Source: Moraxella osloensis (GTDB taxonomy: Bacteria; Pseudomonadota; Gammaproteobacteria; Pseudomonadales; Moraxellaceae). Taken from it: DNA of 64,000 bases. The position numbers and the translations under genes were made by a program. The notes beneath the pieces are model-generated. The model was not told the origin of the DNA. It saw only the letters and a list, made by a program, of their open reading frames with translations, and did no database searches. Every line of letters starts with the position of its first letter. Position 1 is the first letter of the stretch. Below, piece by piece: positions 29,432 through 39,887 of this stretch. The stretch is from contig NZ_CP047226.1 of NCBI RefSeq assembly GCF_009867135.1, positions 1,550,001 through 1,614,000 of the forward strand. Direction: 5' to 3'.

Positions 29432-30580
29432 TTATACGATAATCGCCATATTATCACGATGTATCATCACGTGGCGTTCCTCATTTTTACCCAAAATCGC
29501 TTCGATGTCGCTATTGCGTTTGCGAGCGATGCGCCGAGCTTCACTTGATGAGAAATCCACTTGACCGACCGCGATGCGTACCCCTGTTTTATCAACGCAT
29601 TCCACTACATCGCCCTCATCAAAATCACCTTGCACTTCAATCACGCCAACAGGCAATAAGCTTTTGTTATTTTTAATGATGGCATCCACTGCACCATCGT
29701 CAATCACCAAGCGACCTGCCATACGCAGATGCGCGGCTAGCCATTGTTTTTTGGCAATGCGTTTATCATCGTCATTGGTGGTGAGCATCGTACCTAAGGA
29801 TTCCCCTTTGACCACGCGATTAATCACGTTATCGATGCTGCCGCTGACAATCACGGTGGGACAACCACCCATTGCCGCAAGCCTTGCCGCGCGAATTTTG
29901 GTGATCATGCCGCCACGACCCAATTTGCCACCATCTCCCGCCACGTCAAACAAATAATCTGCCATTGCCCGCTCGGTCTTAATCAGCTTCGCATCCGGGT
30001 TGGTGCGAGGGTTATCGGTGAATACGCCTTGCTGGTCGGTCAATATAATGTATAAATCGGCTTTGACCATGGCTGCCACCATCGCACCTAGACTGTCATT
30101 ATCACCAAATTTGATTTCATCGACACTCACGGTGTCATTTTCGTTAATGACCGGTAGCACTCGCCATTCAAGTAGCTGATTTAATGTACTGGCGGTATTG
30201 AGATAACGATTTCGATTGGCAAGATCGTCATGTGTCAGTAGCAACTGCGCGCTTTGTACACCATACTGAATCAACGCCGACCACCAAGTTTCAATCAAGC
30301 CCATCTGCCCAATGGCGGCGCAGGCTTGCAAGGCTTGCAATTTTTTGGGGCGTTCTTCCAAATTCATCCGCACCACCCCTTCTGCCACTGCCCCTGAGGA
30401 CACTAGCAATACTTGGTAGCCTTCATTATGCAGCTTGGCGATTTGCTTCGCCCATTCATAAATTGCGGTGCGATCCAAGCCTTTACCATTATTGGTCAGT
30501 AGCGATGAACCAATTTTTACCACAATGGTATTGGACTTAAGGGCTTTTTTAGTTGAGCTAGATGAGGCGTTGGCAGTCAT
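29432..30580 (-). CDS. proB: Glutamate 5-kinase
   Basis: First step of proline biosynthesis. The kinase domain starts at [20 protein letters not shown] and has [29 protein letters not shown] and a C-terminal PUA domain (about the last 90 residues). The ATG at 30580 gives 382 residues, close to the usual 367. An in-frame upstream ATG at 30652 would add 24 residues with no family match, and neither start has a clear ribosome site. The bases around the chosen start, ATGACTGCCAAC, are duplicated immediately upstream in another frame. It follows obg as in Acinetobacter, but a terminator intervenes. Confidence 0.93.
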   Translation of the reverse strand: MTANASSSSTKKALKSNTIVVKIGSSLLTNNGKGLDRTAIYEWAKQIAKLHNEGYQVLLVSSGAVAEGVVRMNLEERPKKLQALQACAAIGQMGLIETWWSALIQYGVQSAQLLLTHDDLANRNRYLNTASTLNQLLEWRVLPVINENDTVSVDEIKFGDNDSLGAMVAAMVKADLYIILTDQQGVFTDNPRTNPDAKLIKTERAMADYLFDVAGDGGKLGRGGMITKIRAARLAAMGGCPTVIVSGSIDNVINRVVKGESLGTMLTTNDDDKRIAKKQWLAAHLRMAGRLVIDDGAVDAIIKNNKSLLPVGVIEVQGDFDEGDVVECVDKTGVRIAVGQVDFSSSEARRIARKRNSDIEAILGKNEERHVMIHRDNMAIIV

Positions 30581-30983
30581 AAGTTGGCAGTCATAGTCAG
30601 TCAAGTGCAATTTTTTAATCAAATTAAATGCCATAATGGCTTGGCTGAGCATTGTAACAATTTTTACTGGCTTTATAAATGCTAATTCGATGCCGGTAGC
30701 CGTTAAATATCACATGTTTTTGTCATATGCATTTTTATCCCAATCAAACAACAACCATTGAAAAAACAAATTGAAATTGTCAACTAAAAAATATCGACTT
30801 GAGGTTTTCTTATTGGAATGTGGCAGTGAGTTTTTATTTATGCTCAGTGCTTAAATCTTAGTGATTAAATCTTAGCGATTAAGTCTTTATTATTCGCAGC
30901 AAAAAATGACCCGTCCTTATCTAAATTCAGCTAATAAAAAAGGTTAGCCCGCGCTAACCTTTTTAAAGCTATTTCCATCACCG
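30581..30983. other. obg-proB spacer
   Basis: No gene is seen. A partial tandem repeat of 14 bp (units of the type GATTAAATCTTAGC) occurs at about 30849-30890, next to the obg terminator. The proB promoter should lie here. Confidence 0.5.
30937..30964 (-). terminator. Terminator of obg
   Basis: A 12-bp perfect stem AAAAAGGTTAGC with a CCGC loop lies 20 bp after the obg stop on the minus strand, with T runs on both sides. Confidence 0.92.
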
Positions 30984-32216
<1,233 letters not shown>

Positions 32217-32261
32217 TTAAATTCTTGAATAACCAAGTATTATAACTGATTAGCGGATATT

Positions 32262-32954
32262 TTAGTTAAAAGTTTTAAATAAAGGAATTTTTTCATCAAT
32301 ACCCAATAGCAATTTTGACTGGTTTTCCAAATCATTTTGCTCATTTTTTCTTTGCTCTAAGTTGGTGTAGGCATAACTGTAATCAATTAACTTCTGTCTT
32401 GCACCTTTGAAGAAATCATAATAATCGTAATAGCAATCAAACATAAATCGCTCAAAATCATTGTCGATTAAATAGATATCTGTTTCATCAAATTCGCCTT
32501 CCGCAAAATCAGTTTCTAGCTCTTCGGGTGTTGCTAAAAGTGCCATCAAATAAATATCTTCTGTCCATACAATTTCATAATCTTTTTGATTAGCTTGTAG
32601 ATGTAAATAGTAATAATGGCAATGTTGCGAATCTGCAATAAAAGGAATTAAGTAGCCATTTATATAGGGACAAAAAATGACCGATTTATCCAAATAAAAG
32701 AATCCATCATTACTAGATAAAAATTTTTGCCAATAAGTTGGCGTGTTAAAAAAATCAATAAACGAATTTGGCAATATTAAGCCTAAAGAATTGCATTGAT
32801 TTTTAACTTTTTCAAAATCTTCTAAAAGCCTTGATTGTCTTTCAGACCCCATATTGTAGTCAAAACATGGTTTATTATTTAACCAAGCCCAATTACGTTT
32901 ATTCTCCAACTCATCGTAACTTCTATTTTTTTTGGAATTTTCTTTAAATTTCAT
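32262..32954 (-). CDS. SMI1/KNR4 (SUKH)-family-like protein, AT-rich
   Basis: A 230-residue cytosolic protein. The motif LGLILPNSFIDFFNTP (about 55-70), followed by an FYLDKSVIFCPYINGYLIPFIAD strand run and YYYLHL, is the SUKH superfamily pattern, in which bacterial members are often immunity proteins against polymorphic or contact-dependent toxins. The C-terminal half is acidic and aromatic (DCYYDYYDFF). Base composition is clearly more AT-rich than its neighbours, pointing to recent acquisition. No toxin gene lies beside it. It sits between obg and the gap terminator, with no clear promoter. The family call is by eye and should be treated as probable. Confidence 0.68.
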   Translation of the reverse strand: MKFKENSKKNRSYDELENKRNWAWLNNKPCFDYNMGSERQSRLLEDFEKVKNQCNSLGLILPNSFIDFFNTPTYWQKFLSSNDGFFYLDKSVIFCPYINGYLIPFIADSQHCHYYYLHLQANQKDYEIVWTEDIYLMALLATPEELETDFAEGEFDETDIYLIDNDFERFMFDCYYDYYDFFKGARQKLIDYSYAYTNLEQRKNEQNDLENQSKLLLGIDEKIPLFKTFN

Positions 32955-32975
32955 TTTTATGTTCCTAATTTTTAT

Positions 32976-33007
32976 AAAAAAAGACAGTCAAATGACTGTC
33001 TTTTTTT
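32976..33007 (-). terminator. Terminator of gap
   Basis: The stem A7-GACAGTC / GACTGTC-T7 lies just 3' of gap on the minus strand and may act both ways. Confidence 0.92.
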
Positions 33008-33022
33008 ACACCTAAAATCAAA

Positions 33023-34387
33023 CTAGACATTTTTCGCCATGGTTTCAGCGACTCGCAATACTTGGGTGCTATAGCCCATTTCGTTGTCATACCATAAGTA
33101 CATCACCGCACGGTTCTCTTGAGCAAGCGTAGATTTGGCGTCCCAAATCGCCACTTTTTCGCAGCCAACAAAGTCGGTAGAAACGGCTTCATCCGAATCT
33201 GAATAAGCAATTTGCGCTTGCCATTGTTCGCTCTGACTGGCTTCTTTGATAAAGGCATTGAGCTCATCGCTTGAATTGACCGGGTTTTTGAAATTCAAAT
33301 TCAAAATCGCAAGGCTCACGTTTGGCGTTGGTACACGTACTGAGCTACCTGACAATTTGCCTTTTAATTCTGGAATCGCTTTACTGACCGCTTTGGCAGC
33401 GCCTGTGCTTGTCATCACCATATTTAAGGTTGCAGCACGCCCACGACGCTCGGCTTTATGGTGGTTATCGACCAAGTTTTGGTCATTGGTGAACGCATGG
33501 ATGGTTTCCATGTGACCATTTTCAATACCGTATTTATCGTTTAAGAGTTTGAGCGTAGGGGTAATCGCATTGGTCGTACAGCTTGCCGCTGATACGATGG
33601 TATCACTGCCGATGGTGTCATCATTGACATTATAGACGATGTTTTTGATATCGCCTGATGCGGGGGCGGTCAATAGCACTTTTTTGGCACCTTTTGATTG
33701 TAAGTGCTTGCCAAGACCTGCTTCATCTTTCCATTTACCGGTGTTGTCGATGATTAAGGCATTGTCGATACCATAAGACGTGTAGTCGATTTCGCTTGGG
33801 TCAGCGGCATAAATGACTTTGATAAAACGACCGTTGGCGATGATACCGCTGTTTGCTTTATCCACCACCACTGAGCCATCAAACCAGCCATGTACCGAGT
33901 CACGCTCAAGCAAGCTTGCACGTTTTTCCAAATCGCCCGCATTATCAGAGCTGCCCGCAGGACGGACGACGATGGCTTTTAATTGTAAGCCTTTGTCTGA
34001 GGCAGGACGGCTCATCAGCAACCGAGCCAAGATACGACCGATACGACCAAAACCGTACAACACCACATCTGTCGCAGGTACTTCGTCACCGCTAGTAAAG
34101 CTATCGGCTTGTTTGCCTGATTTGAGCGCTTGACCCAAATCCACCGTGGTATGGCTTAGATTTTGGTCGTTTAACGCGGTGGCAAAGGCAAGTGTATCAG
34201 CGATGTTAAGGGCGTTTTTGTCATGATGAGCGATGATATCAACAAGATTTAGGGCAATGCGGTTGCCAAAAAATAACACATTGACGCCTTTATTGGCTAG
34301 GGTATTTAGCTCAACTAATAACTGAACCGCTTGGGCTTCTTGATTTTTGCGAGTAGTGAGGTGGTCTTGGTAGAGATTGGCAGACAT
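33023..34387 (-). CDS. gap: Glyceraldehyde-3-phosphate dehydrogenase, long isoform
   Basis: NAD(P)-dependent GAPDH of 454 residues. Residues about 105-440 carry the normal enzyme: Rossmann VVLYGFGRIGRILARLL, catalytic ASCTTNAITPTLKLLND, and C-terminal WYDNEMGYSTQVLRVAE. An additional N-terminal domain of about 100 residues marks the long isoform found in Pseudomonas and Acinetobacter, thought to work in gluconeogenesis. That role is family knowledge, not visible here. It has its own terminator. A second, short-form gap is not in this window. Confidence 0.95.
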   Translation of the reverse strand: MSANLYQDHLTTRKNQEAQAVQLLVELNTLANKGVNVLFFGNRIALNLVDIIAHHDKNALNIADTLAFATALNDQNLSHTTVDLGQALKSGKQADSFTSGDEVPATDVVLYGFGRIGRILARLLMSRPASDKGLQLKAIVVRPAGSSDNAGDLEKRASLLERDSVHGWFDGSVVVDKANSGIIANGRFIKVIYAADPSEIDYTSYGIDNALIIDNTGKWKDEAGLGKHLQSKGAKKVLLTAPASGDIKNIVYNVNDDTIGSDTIVSAASCTTNAITPTLKLLNDKYGIENGHMETIHAFTNDQNLVDNHHKAERRGRAATLNMVMTSTGAAKAVSKAIPELKGKLSGSSVRVPTPNVSLAILNLNFKNPVNSSDELNAFIKEASQSEQWQAQIAYSDSDEAVSTDFVGCEKVAIWDAKSTLAQENRAVMYLWYDNEMGYSTQVLRVAETMAKNV

Positions 34388-34444
34388 AGTATGACCTTTT
34401 TTTGTGAAGGAAAAATAAAATCTATGGAAAATGCAGCAAGAAAT

Positions 34445-34477
34445 AAACGCCTAAATTGTAACGGAATTTAGGCGTTT
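34445..34477. terminator. Hairpin between blc and gap, likely terminator
   Basis: A 13-bp perfect stem AAACGCCTAAATT with a 7-nt loop lies 3' of the lipocalin gene (minus strand). The T tract on that strand is weak. Confidence 0.65.
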
Positions 34478-34513
34478 TAGCAATTTTAAAGCAGGGTGTT
34501 TCAGCTAGCGAGC

Positions 34514-35107
34514 TTATCGGCTGTTTTGTACGGTTTTTTGCAATTTACTAACATCATAGCCTTGAGATTTTGCGGTAGCGACCATTGTTTGATAAGTAGC
34601 TTCATCCATCGTGGGCGTGCGTGACAAAATCCACAAGTATTTTTGATTTGGTGTACCCACCAACGCATGGTTATAATTGGGGTCTAAAGCAAGCACCCAA
34701 TAGTCGGCTTTACCCACAGGCAACCAACGCAGTCCTTGCGGCAAGAAAGTAACTTTGAGTTTACTACCACTGTCGCCATTTTTGGTGGCTTCACCAATGC
34801 TTTGCATGGGTTTGCCATCTTTGCCCATACATTGGTTATTGACTTCCACCTTGCCTATCGGTTGTAGGGTATAAGTGGCGGTAACATCACTGGCACAATT
34901 ACGCTGAAAAAACATCGGTAAACGGGCGATTTCGTACCATTTCCCCGCATAACGGTTTAAATCGACGCTTTGCACCGCCTGAGCTTTGCCAACGCCTGTG
35001 GGCTTGGCGGTGGTTTCGGTTGTGGGGGTGGTGGAACAAGCACTCATCGCAAGCAATGTCCCTGCAATACCTGCCACTGCTAGCGTTTTTTTACTCATCA
35101 GTTTCAT
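34514..35107 (-). CDS. blc: Outer-membrane lipoprotein, lipocalin family (Blc-like)
   Basis: Bacterial lipocalin anchored by lipid to the envelope, thought to bind fatty acids or lysophospholipids. The signal peptide ends in the lipobox MSAC, followed by a Thr/Pro linker. The lipocalin signature YAGKWYEIARLPMFFQRNC is followed by the beta-barrel, including YWVLALDPNYNHALVGTPNQKYLWILSRTP. Translation from ATG 35107 (197 aa) is supported by AAGGTGA 8 nt upstream. A GTG four codons earlier is inside that ribosome site. Confidence 0.95.
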   Translation of the reverse strand: MKLMSKKTLAVAGIAGTLLAMSACSTTPTTETTAKPTGVGKAQAVQSVDLNRYAGKWYEIARLPMFFQRNCASDVTATYTLQPIGKVEVNNQCMGKDGKPMQSIGEATKNGDSGSKLKVTFLPQGLRWLPVGKADYWVLALDPNYNHALVGTPNQKYLWILSRTPTMDEATYQTMVATAKSQGYDVSKLQKTVQNSR

Positions 35108-35436
35108 TGTGTATATCACCTTATTTTGCTCAGTCTTTTGCGCATTAAAGTACTCATTTTAGCCTAAAATAAACACTCAAACGGTGACTATTGGGGCATT
35201 TTTTGTCAGCTAGTTGTTACAGCTAATACGCCATTGTCAAACAGCAACGCCCAAACGGTTATGGGCGTTTTTCATTAGGTTAAAGATTGTACACAGTTTC
35301 GATAGCAAACCAATTGAGTTAAAAAAGCAAGTTAATAAACTACGTTAAAAAAGTAAGTTAAAAAAGCAAATCGCTCATACCACCCACAAAATATGTAACC
35401 AAGTTGTAACAAAAAAATCAACCTGTTGGCTAGTTT
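35108..35436. other. Spacer between mutT-thiE and blc
   Basis: No gene. It contains a hairpin AACGCCCA / TGGGCGTT (35246-35269) and a four-copy 13-bp repeat (35318-35369). The blc promoter should lie near 35130-35200. Confidence 0.5.
35318..35369. repeat. Four tandem copies of a 13-bp unit
   Basis: The unit GTTAAAAAAGCAA occurs four times with an exact 13-bp period. Copies 1 and 4 are identical, copy 3 differs by one base, and copy 2 is more diverged. Confidence 0.92.
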
Positions 35437-36456
35437 TTAGCCCTTGTCGACCAATAACCGAATACCTGCGACTCCCATCGCCCCATGCTCATAGGCGGTG
35501 GCTAAATCTGCCTGCCCTACCCCGCCCAGCGCAAACACCGGCACATCACAGATTTTTGCCAATTCACTCAAAGTTTGCCAACCCATGCCCCCACTTTGAA
35601 AGGTTTCTGGGTGCGTGGGCGTGGCTAAAACAGGGGATAAAAAACAGCCCATTACAGTATGCGATTTTGCCAAGATATTTAATCTGCTTAGGCTACGTTT
35701 GTCATGGCAACTGGCAAAATAGCGATAATTTTTTGATAAGCTTGAGAAATCAAGCGTCATGAGTTGTTGGTGATTCAAATGCACCATGCCGTTTTTTAAC
35801 CACGCATCTAATCGCTCAGGCAAGCGCTCAAGTAAGCACGCTAGTGTTGCATATTGAATAATCGGGGTGATATCCGCCCTCATGGTTAGTAAGCCACCAA
35901 TCATAGCGGTGGCATTTTCATCGCTGGTTTGGGGGCGAATATAACAATGGGTATCGTGAGGCAGTTTTTGGCTATAAAAATCAACCCATTTATCCACACC
36001 AACGAAGCTATCTAAAGGCTGCGTGATATAAATCGCACTAGGCAATTTTAACCACTCTAAAATGCGGGCATTGGCATCGGGCAAGGGGTATTGATTGGCA
36101 ACCAAGTCTGACTGGGGAACCCATGTGACGGCTTGACCTTCCTTGCCTTTACCCTGTTGCAAACCATCAAACTGGGCTTGACTCACTGGAATTTTAAAAA
36201 CGTGCAACGCCACGGCTTTATCAGCATAATCATGGCGTATCACCCCCATTTTGACTGCGGTATTTTGCGCGATATCCAAGCCAATCTCTTCATGGACTTC
36301 ACGGATTAACCCTTGTGCTGGGGTTTCATTTGGCTCAATTTTTCCCCCGACGAATTCATAACGATTGCCTTGGTGTTGACTGGCCTGGCGAAATCCCAGT
36401 AGATATTGCTTGTTAAAATGTATCACCGCGACTGCCACATTAACGACTTTTGACAT
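35437..36456 (-). CDS. Nudix hydrolase (MutT) fused to a ThiE/TenI-like domain
   Basis: A bifunctional 339-residue protein. The N-terminal MutT domain (about 1-132) has a complete Nudix box from GGKIEPNETP to REVHEEIGL and should clear 8-oxo-dGTP. The C-terminal TIM-barrel half (about 150-339) resembles thiamine-phosphate synthase/TenI, with SPVLATPTHPET, GWQTLSELAKICDVPVFALGGVG and GVAGIRLL. The same fusion is widespread in Pseudomonas and Moraxellaceae. Whether the ThiE half is catalytic is uncertain, as the family motifs are only partly kept. Divergent from hemP, with a Fur box between. Confidence 0.9.
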   Translation of the reverse strand: MSKVVNVAVAVIHFNKQYLLGFRQASQHQGNRYEFVGGKIEPNETPAQGLIREVHEEIGLDIAQNTAVKMGVIRHDYADKAVALHVFKIPVSQAQFDGLQQGKGKEGQAVTWVPQSDLVANQYPLPDANARILEWLKLPSAIYITQPLDSFVGVDKWVDFYSQKLPHDTHCYIRPQTSDENATAMIGGLLTMRADITPIIQYATLACLLERLPERLDAWLKNGMVHLNHQQLMTLDFSSLSKNYRYFASCHDKRSLSRLNILAKSHTVMGCFLSPVLATPTHPETFQSGGMGWQTLSELAKICDVPVFALGGVGQADLATAYEHGAMGVAGIRLLVDKG

Positions 36457-36545
36457 ATTTTTCTCAAACTATTGATTTTCACCCATTATAAAGCATTAAA
36501 TTTGATGAAAAAGTGAAAAAAGTCACTTGACGACCCATTAAATAT

Positions 36546-36566
36546 AAATGATAATCATTATCAATT
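36546..36566. promoter_or_regulatory. Fur box
   Basis: TGATAATCATTATCA lies inside a 19-bp window matching the Fur consensus at 16 of 19 positions. It is 43 bp upstream of the hemP start and 90 bp upstream of the divergent mutT-thiE gene. Confidence 0.9.
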
Positions 36567-36608
36567 AAAAACAATATTCGCCCCACTTCCAGAGAAAAGG
36601 AGTATCCC

Positions 36609-36773
36609 ATGCTACACTTATTAAATCGCGCCAATCTCATCCAACAAAGTTCCTTGCCTACGCTACATTCCAATCATTTATTTGCGCTGACCAAAGAGAT
36701 TCGCATTCAGCATGACGGCGAAGAATACCGTCTTCGATTGACCCGTAATAACCGCCTAATACTCACCAAATAG
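36609..36773 (+). CDS. hemP: Hemin uptake protein HemP
   Basis: A 54-residue protein of the HemP family, associated with heme acquisition and in some bacteria acting in regulation of heme-uptake genes. The C-terminus has the family pattern IRIQHDGEEYRLRLTRNNRLILTK. An AAGGAG ribosome site lies 6 nt before ATG, and a Fur box is just upstream, so it is expected to be induced by iron limitation. HemP genes normally sit before a TonB-dependent heme receptor. Here an insertion sequence begins 35 bp after the stop, and no receptor follows. Confidence 0.93.
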   Translation: MLHLLNRANLIQQSSLPTLHSNHLFALTKEIRIQHDGEEYRLRLTRNNRLILTK

Positions 36774-36807
36774 TGACTTACCAAATAGTCCCGGTGAAAA
36801 TGTTAAA

Positions 36808-37949
36808 AACTGAAGTTACGCAGCCCTTTAAAAAAGCGCTATCATAACAAAAAAAGCAGTCAGCGAGAGTAAACAAATGAACAAAGACATGATAGAACTC
36901 TACAGCGACTACCTCATCGCAAGTTTTGGGCAAGTCACCGCCACAGGACTTGCCAATCTACTACAAGGGAGCATCTACCATGACAGCATCACCCGCTTTC
37001 TAAACAGTGAAACACTCGCCGCCAAAGAACAATGGCAACTGATTAAACCCATGCTAAGACAGCATGAAAATGCCACACCCAATGCCATCGGCTATCTCAT
37101 CTTTGATGACACCATACAGCCCAAACCGCACACAAGCGTCGACGACATCAACTGCTGGCACTACGACCACACCCAAAACAAAAATGTTAAAGGCATTAAC
37201 CTGCTTAACTGTCTGTATCATCGCAAAGATATCGACATACCCTTAAGCTTTGACATCATCACCAAACCCAATGTCTTTACCGATGACAAAGGCAAGGTTA
37301 AACGTAAAAGTGATAAAACCAAAAATCAGCGACTGCTTGATATGTTTGATAGGGCAATCAAAAACCAAGTCAAATTCGACTATGTATTAGCTGATTCTTG
37401 GTTTTCAGCCAAAGCGACATTCAAACATATTCGTAAAGCTAACAAGCATTTCATCTTTGCGTTAAAGTCAAATCGCTTGGTGGCTTTAACCCCTGATGAT
37501 AGAGAAAAAGGTAACTTTGTACGTATTGATGAATCTAATCTACCCGATAATACCCCTGTTCACGGCTTTTTAAATGACTATCATGATGAAGTCTTGTTAT
37601 TACGCCGAGTCTTTACAAACAAGGACGATTCTACAGGGGTGTTATATCTGGTATGCTCAGATTTGCAATGCGACAAGGATAAATTTATCAACGGCTATCA
37701 AAAACGATGGCAGGTTGAAGTGTATCATAAGTCGTTAAAGCAAAATGCCAATTTGGGTAAGTCGCCTGCTCATAGCCAAAGGGCTCGGTTTAATCATATG
37801 TTTTTAGCCACGTATGCGGTGTTTAAGCTTGAGTGTTTGAAAATCAAAACCAAGTTAAATCATTTCGCTTTGCGTTTAAAGTTACTCGTCTCCGCTAATC
37901 AGTCGGCTTTTGCCCAGCTTAAGGCTATTAGCGGTGCGTAACTTCAGTT
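36808..37949 (+). mobile_element. Complete insertion sequence, IS4-like, 1142 bp
   Basis: Perfect 15-bp terminal inverted repeats AACTGAAGTTACGCA (36808-36822) and complement (37935-37949) flank one transposase. No convincing target duplication is visible in the A-rich flanks. It lies directly behind hemP. The ends share TTACGCA with the IS at 5217-6303. Confidence 0.9.
36877..37941 (+). CDS. DDE transposase of IS at 36808-37949
   Basis: A 354-residue IS4-like DDE transposase with intact frame. Catalytic motifs are GYLIFDDTIQ, YVLADSWFSA and the Glu region WQVEVYHKSLKQNANLGKSP. The stop codon lies inside the right inverted repeat, as in the first IS. It shares YLIFDD, a conserved LLNCLY/IVNCIY motif and a YVL-D-W motif with the transposase at 5279-6298, so the two elements belong to the same broad group but are not copies of each other. 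Confidence 0.92.
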   Translation: MNKDMIELYSDYLIASFGQVTATGLANLLQGSIYHDSITRFLNSETLAAKEQWQLIKPMLRQHENATPNAIGYLIFDDTIQPKPHTSVDDINCWHYDHTQNKNVKGINLLNCLYHRKDIDIPLSFDIITKPNVFTDDKGKVKRKSDKTKNQRLLDMFDRAIKNQVKFDYVLADSWFSAKATFKHIRKANKHFIFALKSNRLVALTPDDREKGNFVRIDESNLPDNTPVHGFLNDYHDEVLLLRRVFTNKDDSTGVLYLVCSDLQCDKDKFINGYQKRWQVEVYHKSLKQNANLGKSPAHSQRARFNHMFLATYAVFKLECLKIKTKLNHFALRLKLLVSANQSAFAQLKAISGA

Positions 37950-37954
37950 AATAA

Positions 37955-37987
37955 AAAAAAGCCAATCTTCCTCAGAGTGGCTTTTTT
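37955..37987. terminator. Bidirectional terminator, hemP/IS versus SDR
   Basis: A6-GCCA and TGGC-T6 arms surround a 13-nt loop, between the IS and the convergent dehydrogenase gene. Confidence 0.85.
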
Positions 37988-38053
37988 AGAGGGCTAAGTT
38001 GATAGTCTCTGTTGCCAGTCACCTTTCCCAATGACAGGCAACAATCACCTGAA

Positions 38054-38818
38054 TTAACCCATACGAATTGCCCCGTCCAAACGAATGACGTCGCCATTAA
38101 GATAGCTATTTTCTATGATGTGTACCACCAATTTAGCAAATTCTTCTGGATTGCCCAAACGTTTTGGAAAAGGGACGGCTTGCTCAAGACTGGTACGGGC
38201 AGCTTCTGGCAGGCTTGCCATCATAGGTGTGCCGAACACCCCTGGGGCGATGGTCATGATACGTATTTGATGGCGCTGCAGCTCACGCGCGAGTGGTAAG
38301 GTTAAGCCCACCACACCTGCTTTGGATGACGAGTAACTGCCCTGCCCAACCTGACCATCGAATGCGGCAATTGAAGCGGTATTGATAATCACACCTTTAT
38401 CTTCATTAATGTCTGCAGTATTCTTTGCCATCGCAGCCGCCGCCAGTCGAGCCACATTGAAAGTACCGATGAGGTTAATCTGGATACCACGGGCAAAGGT
38501 GGTTAAATCGGCTGGATTGCCTTCTTTATCCAGTAATTTTTGCACCACCACGATACCGGCACAGTTGATTGACCCTGATAATTTACCAAATTTAGTCACA
38601 CCCGCCTCAATCGCATTTTTGACATCCGCTTCGCTGGTGATGTCACATTTTGCAAAAATCACGTTGTCGCCCAATTCAGCCACTAATTTCTCACCGGCTT
38701 CTTGGTTGAGATCGGCGATGATGATATTTGCGCCATGCGCCACCAAATAACGGGTTGTCGCTTCACCTAGACCTGACGCGCCGCCTGTGACCAAAAATGT
38801 ATTATTTTGTACTTGCAT
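38054..38818 (-). CDS. Short-chain dehydrogenase, 3-hydroxyacyl-CoA dehydrogenase (HSD10-like)
   Basis: A 254-residue SDR. The NAD-binding TGGASGLG and the IIIADL acidic residue that selects NAD are present. So are NCAG, the active-site Tyr-Lys in YSSSKAGVVGL, and the PGVFGTPMM segment. The overall pattern, with the DKEGNPADLTTFARGIQINLIGTFNVARLAA block, is that of type II 3-hydroxyacyl-CoA / 2-methyl-3-hydroxybutyryl-CoA dehydrogenase (HSD17B10-like). It should act in fatty-acid or branched-chain acyl-CoA breakdown. Remnants of an acyl-CoA synthetase gene lie immediately upstream, suggesting a former acyl-CoA catabolic operon. Confidence 0.92.
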   Translation of the reverse strand: MQVQNNTFLVTGGASGLGEATTRYLVAHGANIIIADLNQEAGEKLVAELGDNVIFAKCDITSEADVKNAIEAGVTKFGKLSGSINCAGIVVVQKLLDKEGNPADLTTFARGIQINLIGTFNVARLAAAAMAKNTADINEDKGVIINTASIAAFDGQVGQGSYSSSKAGVVGLTLPLARELQRHQIRIMTIAPGVFGTPMMASLPEAARTSLEQAVPFPKRLGNPEEFAKLVVHIIENSYLNGDVIRLDGAIRMG

Positions 38819-38869
38819 TGTTTTTCCGTTAACCTGTTATTTTTTTTTGATGTTAAAAGTAGTGGGTTT

Positions 38870-39050
38870 ATATTATTGAATTTTTCACGGTTATGGCTGT
38901 CGGTGAAAACCACTTTGATAGCGGCTTTTTCAAGGGGGTATTCAATCGCTTCGATACCAAATGCGGTAAACAATGGCTGATATCCGATCGCCTTTTTTCA
39001 TCCCCAAAACAATGAGCAGATTACGGGGTTTGGGTGTCAAGATTGTCCAT
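38870..39050 (-). pseudogene. Remnant of an AMP-dependent acyl-CoA synthetase
   Basis: Two minus-strand fragments in different frames match consecutive parts of acetyl/propionyl-CoA-synthetase-like enzymes. One ends in LLIVLGMKKGDRI (about 38985-39030). The next, beginning at about 38988, reads QPLFTAFGIEAIEYPLEK then IKVVFTDSHNREKF. In intact relatives about 25-30 residues lie between GDR and the VYQPLFTAFG motif, so an internal deletion and frameshift are inferred. The N-terminal AMP-binding lobe is otherwise missing, as is the large rest of the enzyme. It lies just upstream of the acyl-CoA dehydrogenase-type SDR. The family assignment is by motif memory. Confidence 0.7.
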
Positions 39051-39335
39051 GACAGGCTCCTAATGTCGTCCATGAGATAGGAATAAGTGCCAGTGTCAAC
39101 GGTCACCCACTGGCTTAAAATAACGCTGACTTGAAATAAATTTGAGTTAATACAACCAGTTTTTTGACGATGGAGTCGCAACTATTGCTGATTTACACTC
39201 ACGCTGATTTACTTGTATCTCGATTTACTTGTACCAAGTCAAGCTAACAAATTCCTTTTGTCAGCTTATGATGCCTAAAATTTTGGATAATTTCAAGTAT
39301 TATGATATGAATTGTATCGTTTTAAAAATATACTG

Positions 39336-39887
39336 TTAACCAATAAACTTAAAAAAATGCGCTTTATAATGGCGCAGTTCACGAATCGAATCACGGATAT
39401 CATCCAGTGCCAAATGATTTCCTTTTTTCTCAAAGCTTGACAAAATATCGGGGCGCCAGCGATAAGCAAGCTCTTTGACCGTTGACACATCTAAATTGCG
39501 GTAATGAAAAAACCGCTCAAGCGTTGGCATTTGACGTGCCAAAAACCGTCTGTCTTGGCAAATCGAATTGCCACACATCGGTGAGCGTCCTGATTCGACA
39601 TATTTACTCAAAAATGCAATGGTTTCGCTTTCTGCTTGAGCCATGGTCACGTTACTACGGCGAATACGGTCAATCAGTCCTGATTGCCCATGTTGGCGCG
39701 TGTTCCAATCATCCATGCTGTTGAGCACAATGTCAGGGGTATGGATGGCAAACACAGGACCTTCGGCTAGGATATTGAGTTCACTGTCAGTCACTATCGT
39801 CGCTATCTCGATGATGGTGTCATTAAGGGTATCTAGACCTGTCATCTCAAGGTCAATCCAAATCAGATGTTTTTTATCAACCGCCAT
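39336..39887 (-). CDS. orn: Oligoribonuclease
   Basis: 3'-5' exoribonuclease that finishes RNA decay by degrading di- to pentaribonucleotides. It is essential in many gammaproteobacteria and also clears pGpG. The 183-residue DEDDh protein shows [11 protein letters not shown] (Exo I), an Exo II region with [31 protein letters not shown], and Exo [19 protein letters not shown]. Divergent from rsgA, the usual partner in gammaproteobacteria. Confidence 0.97.
   Translation of the reverse strand: MAVDKKHLIWIDLEMTGLDTLNDTIIEIATIVTDSELNILAEGPVFAIHTPDIVLNSMDDWNTRQHGQSGLIDRIRRSNVTMAQAESETIAFLSKYVESGRSPMCGNSICQDRRFLARQMPTLERFFHYRNLDVSTVKELAYRWRPDILSSFEKKGNHLALDDIRDSIRELRHYKAHFFKFIG

Noticed and set aside
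33246-34133. Plus-strand ORFs opposite gap
   Set aside because: Antisense shadows of the GAPDH gene without homology.
35246-35269. Hairpin AACGCCCA/TGGGCGTT as a terminator
   Set aside because: Its T tract is on the plus strand, where no upstream gene exists, and the minus-strand tail is poor. Could belong to an unseen small RNA, but not enough evidence.
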